The notes under the pieces were generated by a model. That model was not told the origin of the DNA. It made no database searches and saw nothing but the letters and a program-made list of their open reading frames with translations. From Colletotrichum lupini (taxonomy: Eukaryota; Ascomycota; Sordariomycetes; Glomerellales; Glomerellaceae): 64,000 nt of DNA. Within the stretch, counting starts at the first letter, position 1; each line of letters starts with the position of its first letter. The position numbers were made by a program, and so were the translations under genes. The stretch is taken from the NCBI RefSeq assembly GCF_023278565.1, contig NC_064672.1:682001-746000 (forward strand). Direction: 5' to 3'. Below, piece by piece: positions 1 to 11,441 of this stretch.

Positions 1-3000
1 TCGGCGTCCGGGTCGTTCAGAAGAACCTGGTTTACGTGACCGGTTTGACACCTACAGTGCGAGAGGACGAACTACTCAAGACACTTCGCAAGCCCGAATT
101 CTTCGGTCAATACGGCAACATCCTGAAAATCTCGATTAGCAGTCGGAAGAGCCAGGACGGCCAACACCAATCTCTCGGAATTTATGTGACTTTCGAGAAG
201 AAGGAAGACGCCCAACGTTGCATCCAAGCTGTCAACGGTTCTCAGAATGGCGACCGCGTTCTCAGAGCCCAGCTTGGTACCACCAAGTACTGCTCGGCCT
301 GGCTGCGGCATGAGCAGTGCACCAACAGGCAGTGCATGTTCTTGCATGAGCTGGGTGACGAGGAGGACAGCTACACTAGACAGGATCTATCCTCGATGAA
401 CAGCATAAGCTCTCAGCGGCCCCTCCCTGGGGGTGGTTCCTCGAGCAGCGGTGGCGGACCGTCTCGCACCGCTTCTCGACAACAGAATACCGCACCGCCT
501 GCGGCTCCCGCTTCTCAACCCATGGCACGATCGTCAAGCAAGGACGGCTCCGAGAATGGCGGCGACGGACCAGCTCTGCCTGCCTCTGCCAACTGGGCAA
601 GAAATCCTCAGCGCAGCCGCAGGGGAAGCCACGCCACTAGTGGCGCCGCTTCAAGCCCTGCAATCTCGACAGCCCTCCCCGTCACCACCGAGGCAGTACC
701 CGAGGCCATCGACGAGACCCCCTCGAGAAAGGAAACCCCCGCACCTCCGACCGAGACCAAGGCCCCGAAGCCGACTGCTCCTGCTGACAACCGAAAGTCC
801 AACAGCCTTCCAGAGAATCTTCTTAGACAGCTGCTCAAGGCTATGCAGGGCTGCCCTTTCTCATACAATGCGCCGGATACGAACCAGATCGAGACCATTT
901 ACCCTCCCATGTTCGACACCCGCGGAGGCGAGAAGAGAAGAGCCATGCGCGAAGAAGAGGAGTCGCGCCTCGGCGTGGACCAGGAGCAACAATCCGAACC
1001 TCAAGAGGCCTCGGAAGGCGAGCCGGAGACTGGGGGCAGTCTGGCGCTCGGTGGCGAGCCCGAAAACCGAGATGTTGCGCGCGACGTCGTCTTCGAGCAG
1101 CGTAGACCCGGCACTCAGCCTCCCATCCAGCGCAACAACAACGACGGCCCTTTCGGTCCCGCACTTGGCTCTGGATTTGGTCAAGCTTCCGTCTCTGCTA
1201 GTTCTGTTGGTGGCAGCCGATCCATGACGCCTCAACAACAGCTCTTCGTTCGATCTCAGAGCGGCTTCGGCGATCACTTGCCTCCTGGGATCCCAACTGC
1301 GCAGCCTTCTGCGGTTCAGCAACAAGGTGGCGGCCACAACAGACAAGGATCTAGGTTCAGCTTTGCTAATGACACCGCCGGCACTTCAGCTTCAGTCAAG
1401 GTTGCCGCCAACCCAAGAATCATGGCCCAGCAGACGGCCATGATGCCTTCCGCTTTCCACTCGCAGCCAGGCAGCCAGTATTATGCACCCTCCATGCCCG
1501 GACCTCCTCCAGGTCTCAAGTCGACAGGAACTCCGCCAAACATGTTTGGACAGGGCCAGTTCGGTGGCGCCTTCGGTGCGACTTCCAAGGATTCCGCCGA
1601 GCTTCTCCAGACGTTGATTCGGGGTCGGGGAACCAATGGACAGGGTCATGATGCTGGTAAGCGTGAGTACATGTTATCTTCTTTCTCTAATCAGTACCCA
1701 TCCTCTACCTCCTCCACCCCAGCTCCTGCTTCGGGCCTCCTGGCGTCGCTCTACGGTAACCAGCCTGGAGCATTCCAAGACTTCGGTCCCAAGCAGAAGA
1801 AGAAGGGGAAGAAGCACAGACATGCTAACACTTCCTCCTCTGGAGGAGGTGGTCTAGTTGATCTTGCGGACCCGAGTATCCTGCAAGCGAGAATGCAACA
1901 CCAGTCGCAGAGCAATGCCGGAGTCGGACAGGGACTGTTCGGTGGACAGGGCCAAGGTGGGTACAACCCGAACATGATGTACAATACGCGTTTCCCAGGC
2001 GCAGGCTGGTAGCCTCGAGAGACAACGCGATAGATGAGGTGTCGGTGTTGGTCGTTTACGGGTTTTGTTTTACACTTCATGTATCATGAGGGGGAGGGCG
2101 TCGCGGCATATCACAGGCGGACGACCGCTCTTCAAAGGGACCGAGAGCGCACCGCACATTACACGCGCATTGATTCAGCGAGCATTGCGGAAAACATCAG
2201 GGCTGCTCAGGGGAGAGTGGCAAAGGGTTGCATTTGGCGTCGCTTCACGTTTTCTTCTGGGCAAGCAAGGACCGACACCTACACTTCGTCTCGGCATTAT
2301 ACCTCTTTTTTCATTTGGGACCGCACGTCGTCATGGTTAATGGGATCACGTCAGTCAGGCAAGCCATCATCGTCTTCCAGTCGCCTCAATGTACGTTAAC
2401 TCGCAGACCGTCCTCCCGTTATGAGGATGGGGGTGGCACAAGGACCAATATAGCACGTTGCTCATACTTACCGCTCGTTTGTCCTCGCAAATCATCATGG
2501 AAGACGATGATGGCAGCCGTGACTTGTCTTGTTCCTGTAAACATTTGTCCATGTATATAAACTGTTGTCTCTCGTGCTGCTACCATGCTTTATTGTCTCT
2601 TCTTTTCCTTACTTGTCTTTAAGGAAAACACCACTTCTAGGGAACCCCTTGGCTAACTGGTTCCCTAGATGACGATCTCTTTTCGCTCGACGATGAGGCC
2701 ACTCTATCGGTAGACAAATTAGTCTCTGACGACCCCTTGCCGAGCTATGTCGGTACCTTGGGCGGACTATCACGACCAGCAGCTCCGACCCCTCCACCTG
2801 GTCTCGGCCCTCCACAAAGAACCGCATCGCCGGCTCCACGACAAGCACCAATCCCCGTAATACCAGTCACACCACTGACGCCCTCGGCTCCCAAGCCAGC
2901 AGTCCCTACTATGGCTAATATCGTGCGGACTGGCACACCAGATCAGGCTTCTCGCAAGAAAGCCGGTGGGACAGAAGCCAAGAAGAACATCAAAGCCTTG

Positions 3001-5115
3001 GCTGTTGAGAGTGGGCTATCAAAGGACATTGCCTCTCAAGCATCTCCCTCCAAGGGGAAGTCTGTATTGCAGTTGCAGGAAGAGGATTTCCCAGCACTTG
3101 GAAACGCCCCACGGCCTGCGACCCCAGCGAAGTCAGCAGCTGCAACTCCAAAGATCGCCCCAGCGAGCATCAAGAAGCCCCATCCGGCAGAGGCTGCGAC
3201 GCCGGCTTCAGGTCCATCCCCCGTGCTGGCTGTTGAAGCGCCCAAAACTACAAAGGCCACGGAGAAGCCCGTACCGGGTATCTTGAACATTGCCGCCGCT
3301 ACCAGTGCAGCTCAGCCAAAGCAACCAGAGACCACCACCACGGAGCAATCTGACGTCTCGGCCTTCCCAGCCTTGCCAACACCAACGACTGCCAGTGTAG
3401 CATCACCTATCGCGAGAGCAGCGCCCAAGACTTTGCGAGTTGTACCGACACCCAAAGCCGAAGTGCCGCCAGCTCTACCATCAGGTGCCGCATTTTCTGC
3501 GGCGGCAAGGGCTGTTTCTTCCGCCTCTGGACGTCCTGGAACACCGGCTAGCGAAATCATTAGCGATAGCGCCTCTATCGTCTCCGCATCTGTGTCTGCT
3601 TCTCGTACCAGCTCACCACCCCCTACCAGAGTGGGAACTGCACCTGTCCGCAACACAACAAAGAGCCAGCAGCGCAAGCAGCGAAAGGAGGCGCACAAGG
3701 AGCAGTCCGCTTCCATTACTGTTGCGCCCAAAGTCGTGGAAACCGAAGAGCAGGCTCCCATCCTCGGACGCAAGAAGAAGCAGAAGAAGGAAAAGCCGGT
3801 CACATCGGCCCCCACACCAGTCAAGAAGCCCGTCGAGCGTGTCGCCACCCCGCCCCCTCCTCCCAAGGAGCCAACTCCGCCTCCCAAACCTATCGTCGAG
3901 AGAACGGTGGTGGATCTACCTCCTCCCAAGGGCAAGGCTGCTAAGCAAGCCGCCAAGATGGCCAAGGCAGCGGAGGAGAAGGGCAAGAGTAAAGAAGGAA
4001 CACCTTCAACGCCAACACCACCGCCTCCTGTACCCACAGCTGTTGCTGTGCCAGAGGAGTCTCAGGATATTGCCGACAACCCGAATACCTTTCCTGAAGT
4101 TGTCTACCATGCCCTGCATGAAGCGGGCGAGGTTCCCACCGCGGAACTACTTGCCCTCCTCAAGCCTTTCCTCGACGCTCACTCTCGCTTTGATAGGCCT
4201 TCCGCTGCGACCCTGAGCAACAACCCGCCTCCTACGGCTACGACCAAGAATATGGTGTCCGAGGCAGACCATGCTATCCTACTTACTGGTCAGCCGGTGC
4301 GCAAGATCATGGAAGGTCAGCGTGTACTCATTACGCCCAACGGGGATTGCCTGAGAAATCTCACCGAAGAGGAAGAAGGCAGATATCTTGCGCTTCAGAA
4401 GTCTGTAGCAGTTGGTAGTGACCAGCCCGACAGCTTTGTTGCGCCTCGTCATCAGGCCCGTCCGGGTGGCTTCTCCCTGATCAAAGGCAGAGCGGTACCC
4501 AACGGGCCCCCATCCTACTTTCCACCCTCGCCCAACGCACAAAAGATGTTCTCCGATGACCCTGTTAATAAGATTCAGCGTGAAGAGGCCATCAGCTACA
4601 TCAACCAGTTTGTTCTCCCGCGACTCAACTTGGGTAACACCAACTTGTTCCCGGGCAGCTGGAAATCTGCGCCTGGTGCCAAGGACGCCTTATCTGCACG
4701 AGAAACAGCCGCCGCCAGCCTTAACTCTCTCGCTCCATACATTTATGGACACGACGCAGCAGCGGGCGCAGGCATCTACTCCGCCGAGAGCGGTGGCTCA
4801 GGCAAGGACATTCCCGAAGACGAGACACCGTTTGGCGGTCTGGACTCGCCACAGCACCAGCAGGGTAGCGAGGGCTTCGTCACCGACGCCTCCCCTTCCA
4901 CCATGGCGGCCGCCGCCGCACAGGTGGACGCCCAGCAGAGAACTGGGGCTGTGCACCCTAAGTTGCCTGGCACACCACTCAATGCCATGTCGCTCATGAG
5001 TGTCGAGGACGCCGAGTCGGCGCTGGGTATTGCGCGCAAGGAGACGGAGAAGCTCGAGAAGGGGCTGAATCAGGCTATGAAGCGCAACCGGAGGCTTCTG
5101 CTGGGCAGTAGATGA
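1..5115 (+). CDS. NOT4: CCR4-NOT complex subunit Not4, 5'-partial
   Basis: Not4 is the E3 ubiquitin ligase and RNA-binding subunit of the CCR4-NOT deadenylase complex. The N-terminal RING lies upstream of the window. The reading frame enters at base 3 with VVQKNLVYVTGLTP, the first strand of the RRM. A CCCH finger follows (C-x8-C-x4-C-x3-H, ending near base 350), then a long Pro/Gln/Ser-rich low-complexity region. A 66-nt in-frame intron is likely at 1657-1722 (GTAAGC, CTAAT branch, CCAG). The first block can end at a stop at 2012 (...FPGAGW). A second block, 2669-5115, has the character of the C-terminal half of long fungal Not4 proteins: a basic RKKKQKKEK patch, a GFSLIKGRAVPNGPP segment and a C-terminal coiled coil ending KRNRRLLLGSR. 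Donor AAG|GTGGGT (1957) and acceptor CTAG (2668, CTAACT branch) join the blocks in phase. The assignment to Not4 is firm for the 5' block. That the 3' block is the same gene is inferred; it could be a separate gene starting at ATG 2497 with an intron at 2537-2668. Confidence 0.75.
1957..2668 (+). other. Long intron or alternative terminal exon of NOT4
   Basis: This 712-nt stretch separates the two NOT4 coding blocks. If spliced out (GTGGGT donor at 1957, branch GGCTAACTGG near 2652, acceptor CCCTAG at 2668), the protein runs GLFGGQGQ-D-DDLFSLDDE in frame. If retained, translation continues 18 residues and stops at 2010-2012 with FPGAGW. A smaller alternative intron, GTAAAC at 2537 to the same acceptor, would attach a short ATG exon (2497-2536) to the 3' block in the correct phase, so the 3' block could also be expressed from an internal start. 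Confidence 0.5.
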
Positions 5116-5861
5116 CTAGCCGTGAGTCTTTTAGATCTCGTGAAGCGAGTCGTTGTGGCTGTTGCCGTGCAGACCCTGGTGCTGGGGGTTGGCATGGTTA
5201 GGACCGTGGTGGATTTGCTTTCTGGCGCTGGTGGAAGTGGAATGAGATGGTGAAGCGTCTTTTTCTTCTTGAATAGGAGAACAATATCGTTAACAAGATG
5301 AAAGTGGAGAAGAATACCTTCTGGACAGACAGAGGAGGGGGTTTGTTGGATGTTCCTTTCAAAAGCGTTTGGAGAAAGCGTTTTGATATGAGCATGTTTT
5401 TTGCTGCATGTTCGGATACGTGTAGCGGTAGTGTATGTATATTTGTATTCTTGAGAAAGGCAATGCCCTAGGACTACTGGCATACCAGATAGCCTTTCCC
5501 ACGGTTGGAGGCTTCTGCACCCTCACGTGGGGATGGATAAAACTTAATGATACCGATACCCCCCCTTCTCGCTATGAGATATCAAGGTTATTCTTTGTGT
5601 GTCTGGCCTGTGTGACCCGTGGTTTTGTGGGTTAAGTTGCTTTTGCTTGACATGAATCTGATGTGGATGATGCTCAAGGTTTTGAAATTATGCTACCTCT
5701 CTTATGTATGTATGTTGTATGTTATGTAGATCATGAAAATGTAGCTATCCTATCATGTATGAGCACTAAGTGTGATGAAATATCTGAACCGGCCAAAGTG
5801 TGTCTCAAGATTACATACGTGGGGAAAATCGCAATACAAATGACAATTCAGAAAGGGGGTA
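5116..5861. other. Intergenic, between convergent genes
   Basis: This holds the 3' flanks of NOT4 (+) and the potassium channel (-). I see no convincing coding sequence, only AT-richer 3'-UTR-like DNA. Confidence 0.6.
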
Positions 5862-8261
5862 TCACGATCTCAACAACTCATCAACCTCGTCCCTCCCCTT
5901 TCTCTCATCAGCCAGGTCCCGCTTCCGATCCACCGTACTCTTCCTCTCGAGCTCCTCGCCGCGGACAACGTCAAGCTCGTCTCGCAGCTTCTCGGTAAGC
6001 TTCTCCAGGATCCACTCGCACTCCTCCTGGCTGCCCATCAGCGGCGACTGCGAGCCGACCCAGGACCACTTATCCTCGTCGGGGCACTCCGCCTCCGTGT
6101 GCTCTGCGTTTTCCTCATCGACAACCCCGTTCCGCCGTCGTTTCTTGGCTGCCTTTTTCGCCTTCTTCTTGGAGTGGATGTGCGGGCGCGCCTTGCGGTG
6201 CGTGGCGGAGCTGGATTCGTCTTCGCCTATGAGTTTGAGGTACCACGCCCACTCGGCAAAGGTGTATCGCCGCGCGGGCTTCTCTTTGGCGTGTCGGCGG
6301 ACGGCGGCGATTTCGGAGATGAGGAGAAAGTGGTAGTCTGCGCGGGAGGCTGGGAGGGCGGAGGTGGGGTCTCGGACGCGGGAGAAGGGGCGGCGGCGGC
6401 GGCGGCGGGTCGTGGTGGTGTTGTTGTTTGTAGCGGTGGTTTGGCGGTCACGGGGTGATGGACGGGCTTGGGAGTCTTTTGGTTCTGGCGAGAATGGTGG
6501 AGGGGCGCGGGAGGTTTCGCGGTCTAGGACGGTGGAATAGGCTTCTGTCTCGTCGCTTTCTTCGTCGTTATCGTCGTCGTCGTTTTCTTCCCGACGTATG
6601 CGGCGGGCGTTGGAGAGGAAGCCCGGCGGGAGCGCGTCGTCTTCGCCATCCGAGTCTTCATCGGAATCCTCGTCGGTGGGGTGGAAGAGGAAGCCGCAGG
6701 TGAGGCGGTGGAGGACGGACATAAGATCCTTGCGGAAGCCGCGTTCGCCGGGGAGGATGGTGATGTTGCCGAGCTCGAGGGTAGCGTCGCGGACGGCCTT
6801 GACGACGGTGTCGCCGGCGTTGGAGATCATGACCGTCATGGTGGGCAGGGCGAGGAGGGACCAGAAGACGAAGAAAGCTTTACCTGAGTTGGAGACGGGG
6901 GTGCGGTCGCCGTAACCGATCGTCGTGAGAGTGACAAAGGCAAAGTAGAAGCCCTCGAAATAGGTCCAGTTCTGGTAAGGGCGCTCGCACTCCTGAAAGA
7001 CTTTTGCGCCGACGAGCCAGAGGACGAGCCAGGAGGAGAAGGAGACGGACATGGCCATCCAGCGGCGGCGGGTCGAGGCTTGGTGCTGGATCTTGCGCAT
7101 GAGGTTGAATTCTTCCTCGCGGCGCGCGAGCTCCGTGCCGGGTAGAGAGGGAGACGAGGCGGCCGAGGCGGAGGTGTCGTTGGTATCTGGGTGGATGGGC
7201 TTCAAGATCTCGTCTTTGCCCTTGCGCGTCATTGTGCGGATGAGCTGGCGGCGCTTCTTCTCGACCATGCGGGCATCGAGCCTGCGGCGGCCGCGCTCGA
7301 GGACGAGGCTCCGAATGGAGCCGATGACGAGACCCAGGGAAATGACGCCGACAAGGGCGTAGGGGATGAGGAGGGCGCGGCCGAGGGGGGATGCGGCGGC
7401 AAAGTCGCCGAAACCGACGGTGAAGAGGGTGACCTGGGCCCAGTAGACGGCGTCGAGGTAGGACCAGCTCTCAATGGTAGAGAAGACCAGGGCGCCAACG
7501 AGCAGGTAGCAGAGGAAGAGGATGGTCTGGAGCATGAGGGTGCGCTGGGCGGTGGTGAGCTGGAAGTCCTTTGCGTAGTGACTGGTGGCGGCGCCGTAGA
7601 CGGTGACAACCATGAGGGAGGCTGTGAGGAAGTAGAGGATGGCGGCGAACATGCCGTAGTAGAAGGCCTGTGAGAAGATGTACTCCTCGGCGGGCTCGAT
7701 GACGAGAGGCCCCGCGGCGGTGGCGTTGAGAGCGACAAGGCAGATGGCGGACATGTACCAGCCCACGATGGTGATGGGTTGGGCCAGGGAGAAGCGAACG
7801 CGGCGGGCCATGTTGAGGAGGAGGAAGACGTTTGAGATGATTGCTATCGCCAGCTGGATGGCGTTGACGATGATGAGCCTGCAAACATCGTTAGCCTCGT
7901 GTCAGTGTTGACGGATGGCTCACACATGAGAAGTGTGAGGAATCGTGAATAACACGAATGTCTGGATGAGACGGGGGTCTGACCATTTCGGATCCGGCTC
8001 AAAAGCGGCGGTGGTGATGTCGGTACCGGGCGGGTAGTGCTGTCGCCAAGGCCGGACGAGGGCACAAATACTGAACGCCGAGGCAACGGGGCCGAGGGTG
8101 CCGGCGATCATGGGAAATGCGGAGGAGGCGAACCACCACCGGCTCGGGTCGAGATGTGCGACATCGTTGGCAAAGCGCTTCTCGCTGTTGCGGGGGTTCT
8201 TTGACCGCTCGAGCTGGCCGATGCGCTCGTCAATGTTATCGCCCAAGTCGGCGTCGTTCAT
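5862..8261 (-). CDS. TOK1: TOK1-type two-pore outward-rectifier potassium channel
   Basis: This is a plasma-membrane potassium channel of the fungal TOK family, which has eight membrane spans and two pore loops per subunit and mediates outward K+ current. Exon 1 is 8261-7924 and exon 2 is 7878-5862, joined by a 45-nt intron (GTGAGC...GGCTAAC...TTTGCAG). Together they give 784 residues. The N-terminus is hydrophilic and spans S1-S4 begin near residue 45. The first selectivity filter is TVGFGD (about residues 266-271). A charged linker with a basic ERGRRRLDARMVEKKRRQ segment follows, and the second filter is TTIGYGD (about 431-437). The C-terminal tail of about 300 residues is cytoplasmic and unusually charged, alternating acidic (EENDDDDNDEESDETE) and basic (TTRRRRRRPFSRV) stretches. 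Both pore motifs are intact, so a working channel is expected. Start chosen at the first ATG of the upstream exon; the intron is needed to supply span LIIVNAIQLAIAIISNVFLL. The gene is convergent with NOT4. Confidence 0.92.
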
Positions 8262-9521
8262 GGCGGCGTCGAGGTTGGATCGAGCGGCGAGCCGCGCGGG
8301 GCAGATGAGCGGGTGCGGTGTGGTGGATCCGCCGAAGGTGAAGGCATTCCCGGCTGGTGCAAGCTACCTAGGTAAGATTTCTCAAGAACACGACGCTAGA
8401 GTCTTGTGAACGATTATCTTGACAATTCTTGGCCGTAGTTAATCACTAAGTTGAAGAAGAGGGGAATTCTCGAAATCTCCTTTTTCTCATCGAGGTTGAG
8501 GATCCATAGAGTCGGGAGTCTAGACTCCTGAAAGTACTACCGGTATCCGTGCTAGCCGGGGTGCCCCAGACGGAGGGGGATGAAGGCACTTCGCGATGAC
8601 GTCTGTTGGGGGATGCCGAAGAGGGTGTGCACTCGCGCCTTGTTTTTCCTCTCGTTCTTCTTCCTCTTCGCGTCTACTGATCAGATAACTGAGACACGTC
8701 AAAAGATGTGCTCCAATACGTAGCGAGGAACGCAACGGACGGGCGTTTTGTTGCGTGGCCTAGTTTAGATTGTAAACGGCCGGATGATCTCTGTCTGACC
8801 ATCTCGGATTCTCGAGTGTGTGCTTCCCTCGCGAGATTCGGCGATCTTCTGTCTTTGAAGAAATATTTGGCCGCCAGTTACGCCGTGACCGTTTGCACCA
8901 TTCGTCCTTGGCATTTGAACTTATATATATCTTTCTTCGCTTGGCATGCAATATGCCCCCCAGGTCGCATGTCGCCAACAGATTGGTGTCAATCATCAGA
9001 CAGATCAGGTCACCCATGCCTGCAGTAGGAGAGAGCTCATGATCTCTCCCGAAACAGCGATCCCTTGGCTCCATTTCAGCGGTGGTTGCTCCGGCGCTTG
9101 GGGTCAAATTCTTAGGTGGTGCCAGGACACAGTAGCACGACGTAGACGCTACTGCAACAAAGTGGGAGTCGAAGGGGACCCTTGACCAAGAACTCGAAGC
9201 TTAGCAGAGGTGACGTGTGGGGGACAGTTTGCGGCGGTGCAAACACGAAGGCTGGAGAAATGGGAGATGATGGTGGTGTGGAGGAGACGGAATGGCCGCT
9301 GGTTGGTCCGAGGGTGGTCCCTTTACAACTTAGTGAGAAAAAAACGCGTCTGGGGAATGGCAGTAGGTTGTTTACTCAGATAACTAACTCACTCAAAATC
9401 ATACACTTACATCCAAGGTACTCACATCAGTATGAGTGTATGAGTGAGTGAATGAGTGAGCGACCAACTGAACATGAGTATTTCAGTAGCTCGTCCTGCT
9501 ATTGTCTCATATTCATAGACG
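8262..9521. other. Divergent intergenic region
   Basis: This is the shared upstream region of the potassium channel (-) and the hydrolase-fold gene (+). It contains a GCTACCTAGGTAAG near-palindrome at about 8362 and a GAGT-type tetranucleotide run at 9431-9460. I see no coding sequence I can support. Confidence 0.6.
9431..9460. repeat. Short GAGT/GAAT tetranucleotide run
   Basis: An imperfect tandem of TGAG/TGAA units lies about 60 bp upstream of the hydrolase-fold coding start. It is a simple-sequence repeat with no evident function. Confidence 0.6.
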
Positions 9522-10883
9522 ATGAGAAGATGGCCGGCACCTTGGCTGTCGTCTCGTCTGCGCCCAACTCATGTCTTTCAACGAAGATGTTTCCATCTTG
9601 ACAGGCCTGACATCGAGTCCGTCGATGTGCCTTGTCGCTCCTCAGGGGCCATCACAGTAGAGTATATCTCACTCCATCCCACCAGGCCATGACTTCTATT
9701 TAACGCAAATATCAGTCTTCACAATGTGAACCGTCATCCCGCCGCAACTCCTTTGATGGTGTACATCCCGCCCTTCTCACCAACCCCGGGATACCTGACC
9801 CCCATCCCCCACTTCCTCATGCCGTACCCAACGGCCGTCATCAACTACCGATGGTCCCCGTCCCGGTCCGAGTCTCCGGTCTCCACCCCACCGGAAGCCG
9901 AACACGACCCAGAACCCGACTTCAACTTCACCACGCCTCTCACATGGCCCACCCCCTTACACGACGTCCTCGCCGGGTATACCTGGATCACAGAAAACCT
10001 CCTACCGTCCGGCACCAACTCCCGCCGCGACATTTACGTCTACAGCTCCCACGCCGGCGCCAGCATCGCCACCTCTCTAGCCCTGACTGAGTCCCATCAC
10101 CATGCCCGCATGGCCGTCCGTGGACTGATCGCCTGGAACGGCATCTACAACTGGTCCATGTTTCTCCCGGACCACAAGATCAACAGGCCCGCCACCGCGC
10201 GCAGCAAGAAACTCCCGCCACGGCCTGAGGAAGGGTCGGCGCTGCATATGCTGCAGATGAAGATGGAGAACCTGTTTCGCTCACCGGTAGACCTGTTCGA
10301 CCCGTTTGTGAGCCCTAGTCTTCTCTTCCAGACGCCCGGCATGAACGCGCCGTCAAGCTTCATGCAGGCGGCGGCCGTGTCGTCGTTATTGGAACGGCTT
10401 TCCTCTGTCAACCCGGACGTGAAGCCGGCTGATATCCTTGGCTTTACAGAAGGGGTGATGATGGCAGCGCCGAGGCGGAGTGCGCTTGTGTTCCCGCCGA
10501 GAAAGTCGACGCTCAAGCTGCCTCATGCTTTGTTACTCCATGATACCCCGACTGAACCTGTGACGAGGCGTAAGACGACGACGAGGAAAAGCAGCTTGGC
10601 ATCTTCCATGGCTGGAGAACTCGCTTCTAGGACGGCGAGGAGACGGAAGGTGGCAGGGCACACGTTTGAAGCCCAGGCTACGGAGCTGGCGGGGTTGATG
10701 AGGCGGAGCTTGGAGAAGCTTGAGTTCAAGGCAAGACTGCAGTGGGACGAAGATTTTGACGTGGAGGCTGAGGCTGAGAGACGGGTGACCGTCGTCGAGG
10801 TTGGTAAGAACGAGGGTCTTGAGCTTGGTGAGCGTGGGGAGGATGCCATTGCCGAGTGGTTGGAGGACAGGATACGTTTGTGA
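9522..10883 (+). CDS. Alpha/beta-hydrolase-fold protein, probable pseudo-enzyme
   Basis: This is a conserved-looking fungal protein of alpha/beta-hydrolase type with no known substrate. Exon 1 is 9522-9661 and exon 2 is 9716-10883, with a 54-nt intron (GTATAT donor, TTTAAC branch, ATCAG acceptor) that removes an in-frame TGA at 9690. The protein is 435 residues. The N-terminus (MRRWPAPWLSSRLRPTHV) is Arg-rich, lacks acidic residues and resembles a mitochondrial presequence. Core motifs follow: ATPLMVYIPPF (strand before the oxyanion loop), PTAVINYRWSP, LHDVLAGYTWI, then the nucleophile elbow. The elbow reads S157-S158-H159-A160-G161 instead of G-x-S-x-G, so the catalytic serine position is histidine. 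The C-terminal 150 residues are charged and partly helical. Fold assignment is fairly good. Activity is doubtful, and the biological role is unknown. Confidence 0.75.
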
Positions 10884-11300
10884 TACCCATCAATTCTCCT
10901 CTCAATTCTTTTTCTCCCCTTTGAAGGGCACCGATCAGAACTTATCATGGCGCAATGGGCTTTTCGTCTCGAACCTTCTGTACGGCCATGGCATGGGGCA
11001 TGCTGATGGTGCCGTAGCAAGACGTGGTCATCAGGGGGTTGACTCTGAGCTCTCAGTAGCCGGTCCATCCACACAATTTGGGGCTGTATATACCTTGGGT
11101 AGATAGACGAGCGGGTTATATGGCAGGAAGGTTTTGGATTGAACTGGCATACCTTTCTTCCCAAGGCTGTGCGCAAGTTCACCTACCTGCCTCACCTCCA
11201 TGCTCCACACCCGGATGTCTTTTCCATCTCCCGTCCATACCCTCATGAGGCGCTCCAACTCGCTTTGCTTTCACCAGATGAGGCGGTACCGCTAGATCAA
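10884..11300. other. 3' flank, no gene seen
   Basis: This is the downstream flank of the hydrolase-fold gene. I find no supported coding sequence. Confidence 0.5.
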
Positions 11301-11441
11301 GTGCACTTGGTCTAGTGGTATCACCTCAGCATGCTGAGGGAAAGCAAATATCCCGATCGGGCCCTCTCTGGTTGCCTCGCGGGACGCGCAAGTTCGAGCC
11401 TCGCTCGAAATTGGGCGTGTACCAATCTTTTGCAGTTTTTT
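11301..11441 (+). ncRNA. tRNA-like RNA polymerase III element (tRNA pseudogene or tRNA-derived SINE head)
   Basis: An A-box matching tRNA D-arm sequence (TGGTCTAGTGG, 11308-11318) is followed by an anticodon-arm-like hairpin CCTCAGCATGCTGAGG. A B-box (GTTCGAGCC, 11392-11400) and T-runs at 11428-11431 and 11436-11441 could act as pol III terminators. The A-to-B spacing (about 74 nt between box ends) is longer than in a normal intronless tRNA. The anticodon loop has the wrong size, the T-stem has an A-C mismatch, and no 3' acceptor strand pairs with GTGCACT. It is therefore not a standard functional tRNA. Decay of a tRNA or a SINE derived from one fits best. Confidence 0.4.

Noticed and set aside
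9690..9692. In-frame TGA that seemed to break the hydrolase-fold gene
   Set aside because: It lies inside a 54-nt intron (9662-9715) whose removal gives AITV-D-LHNVNRHPA in frame, so the gene looks intact.
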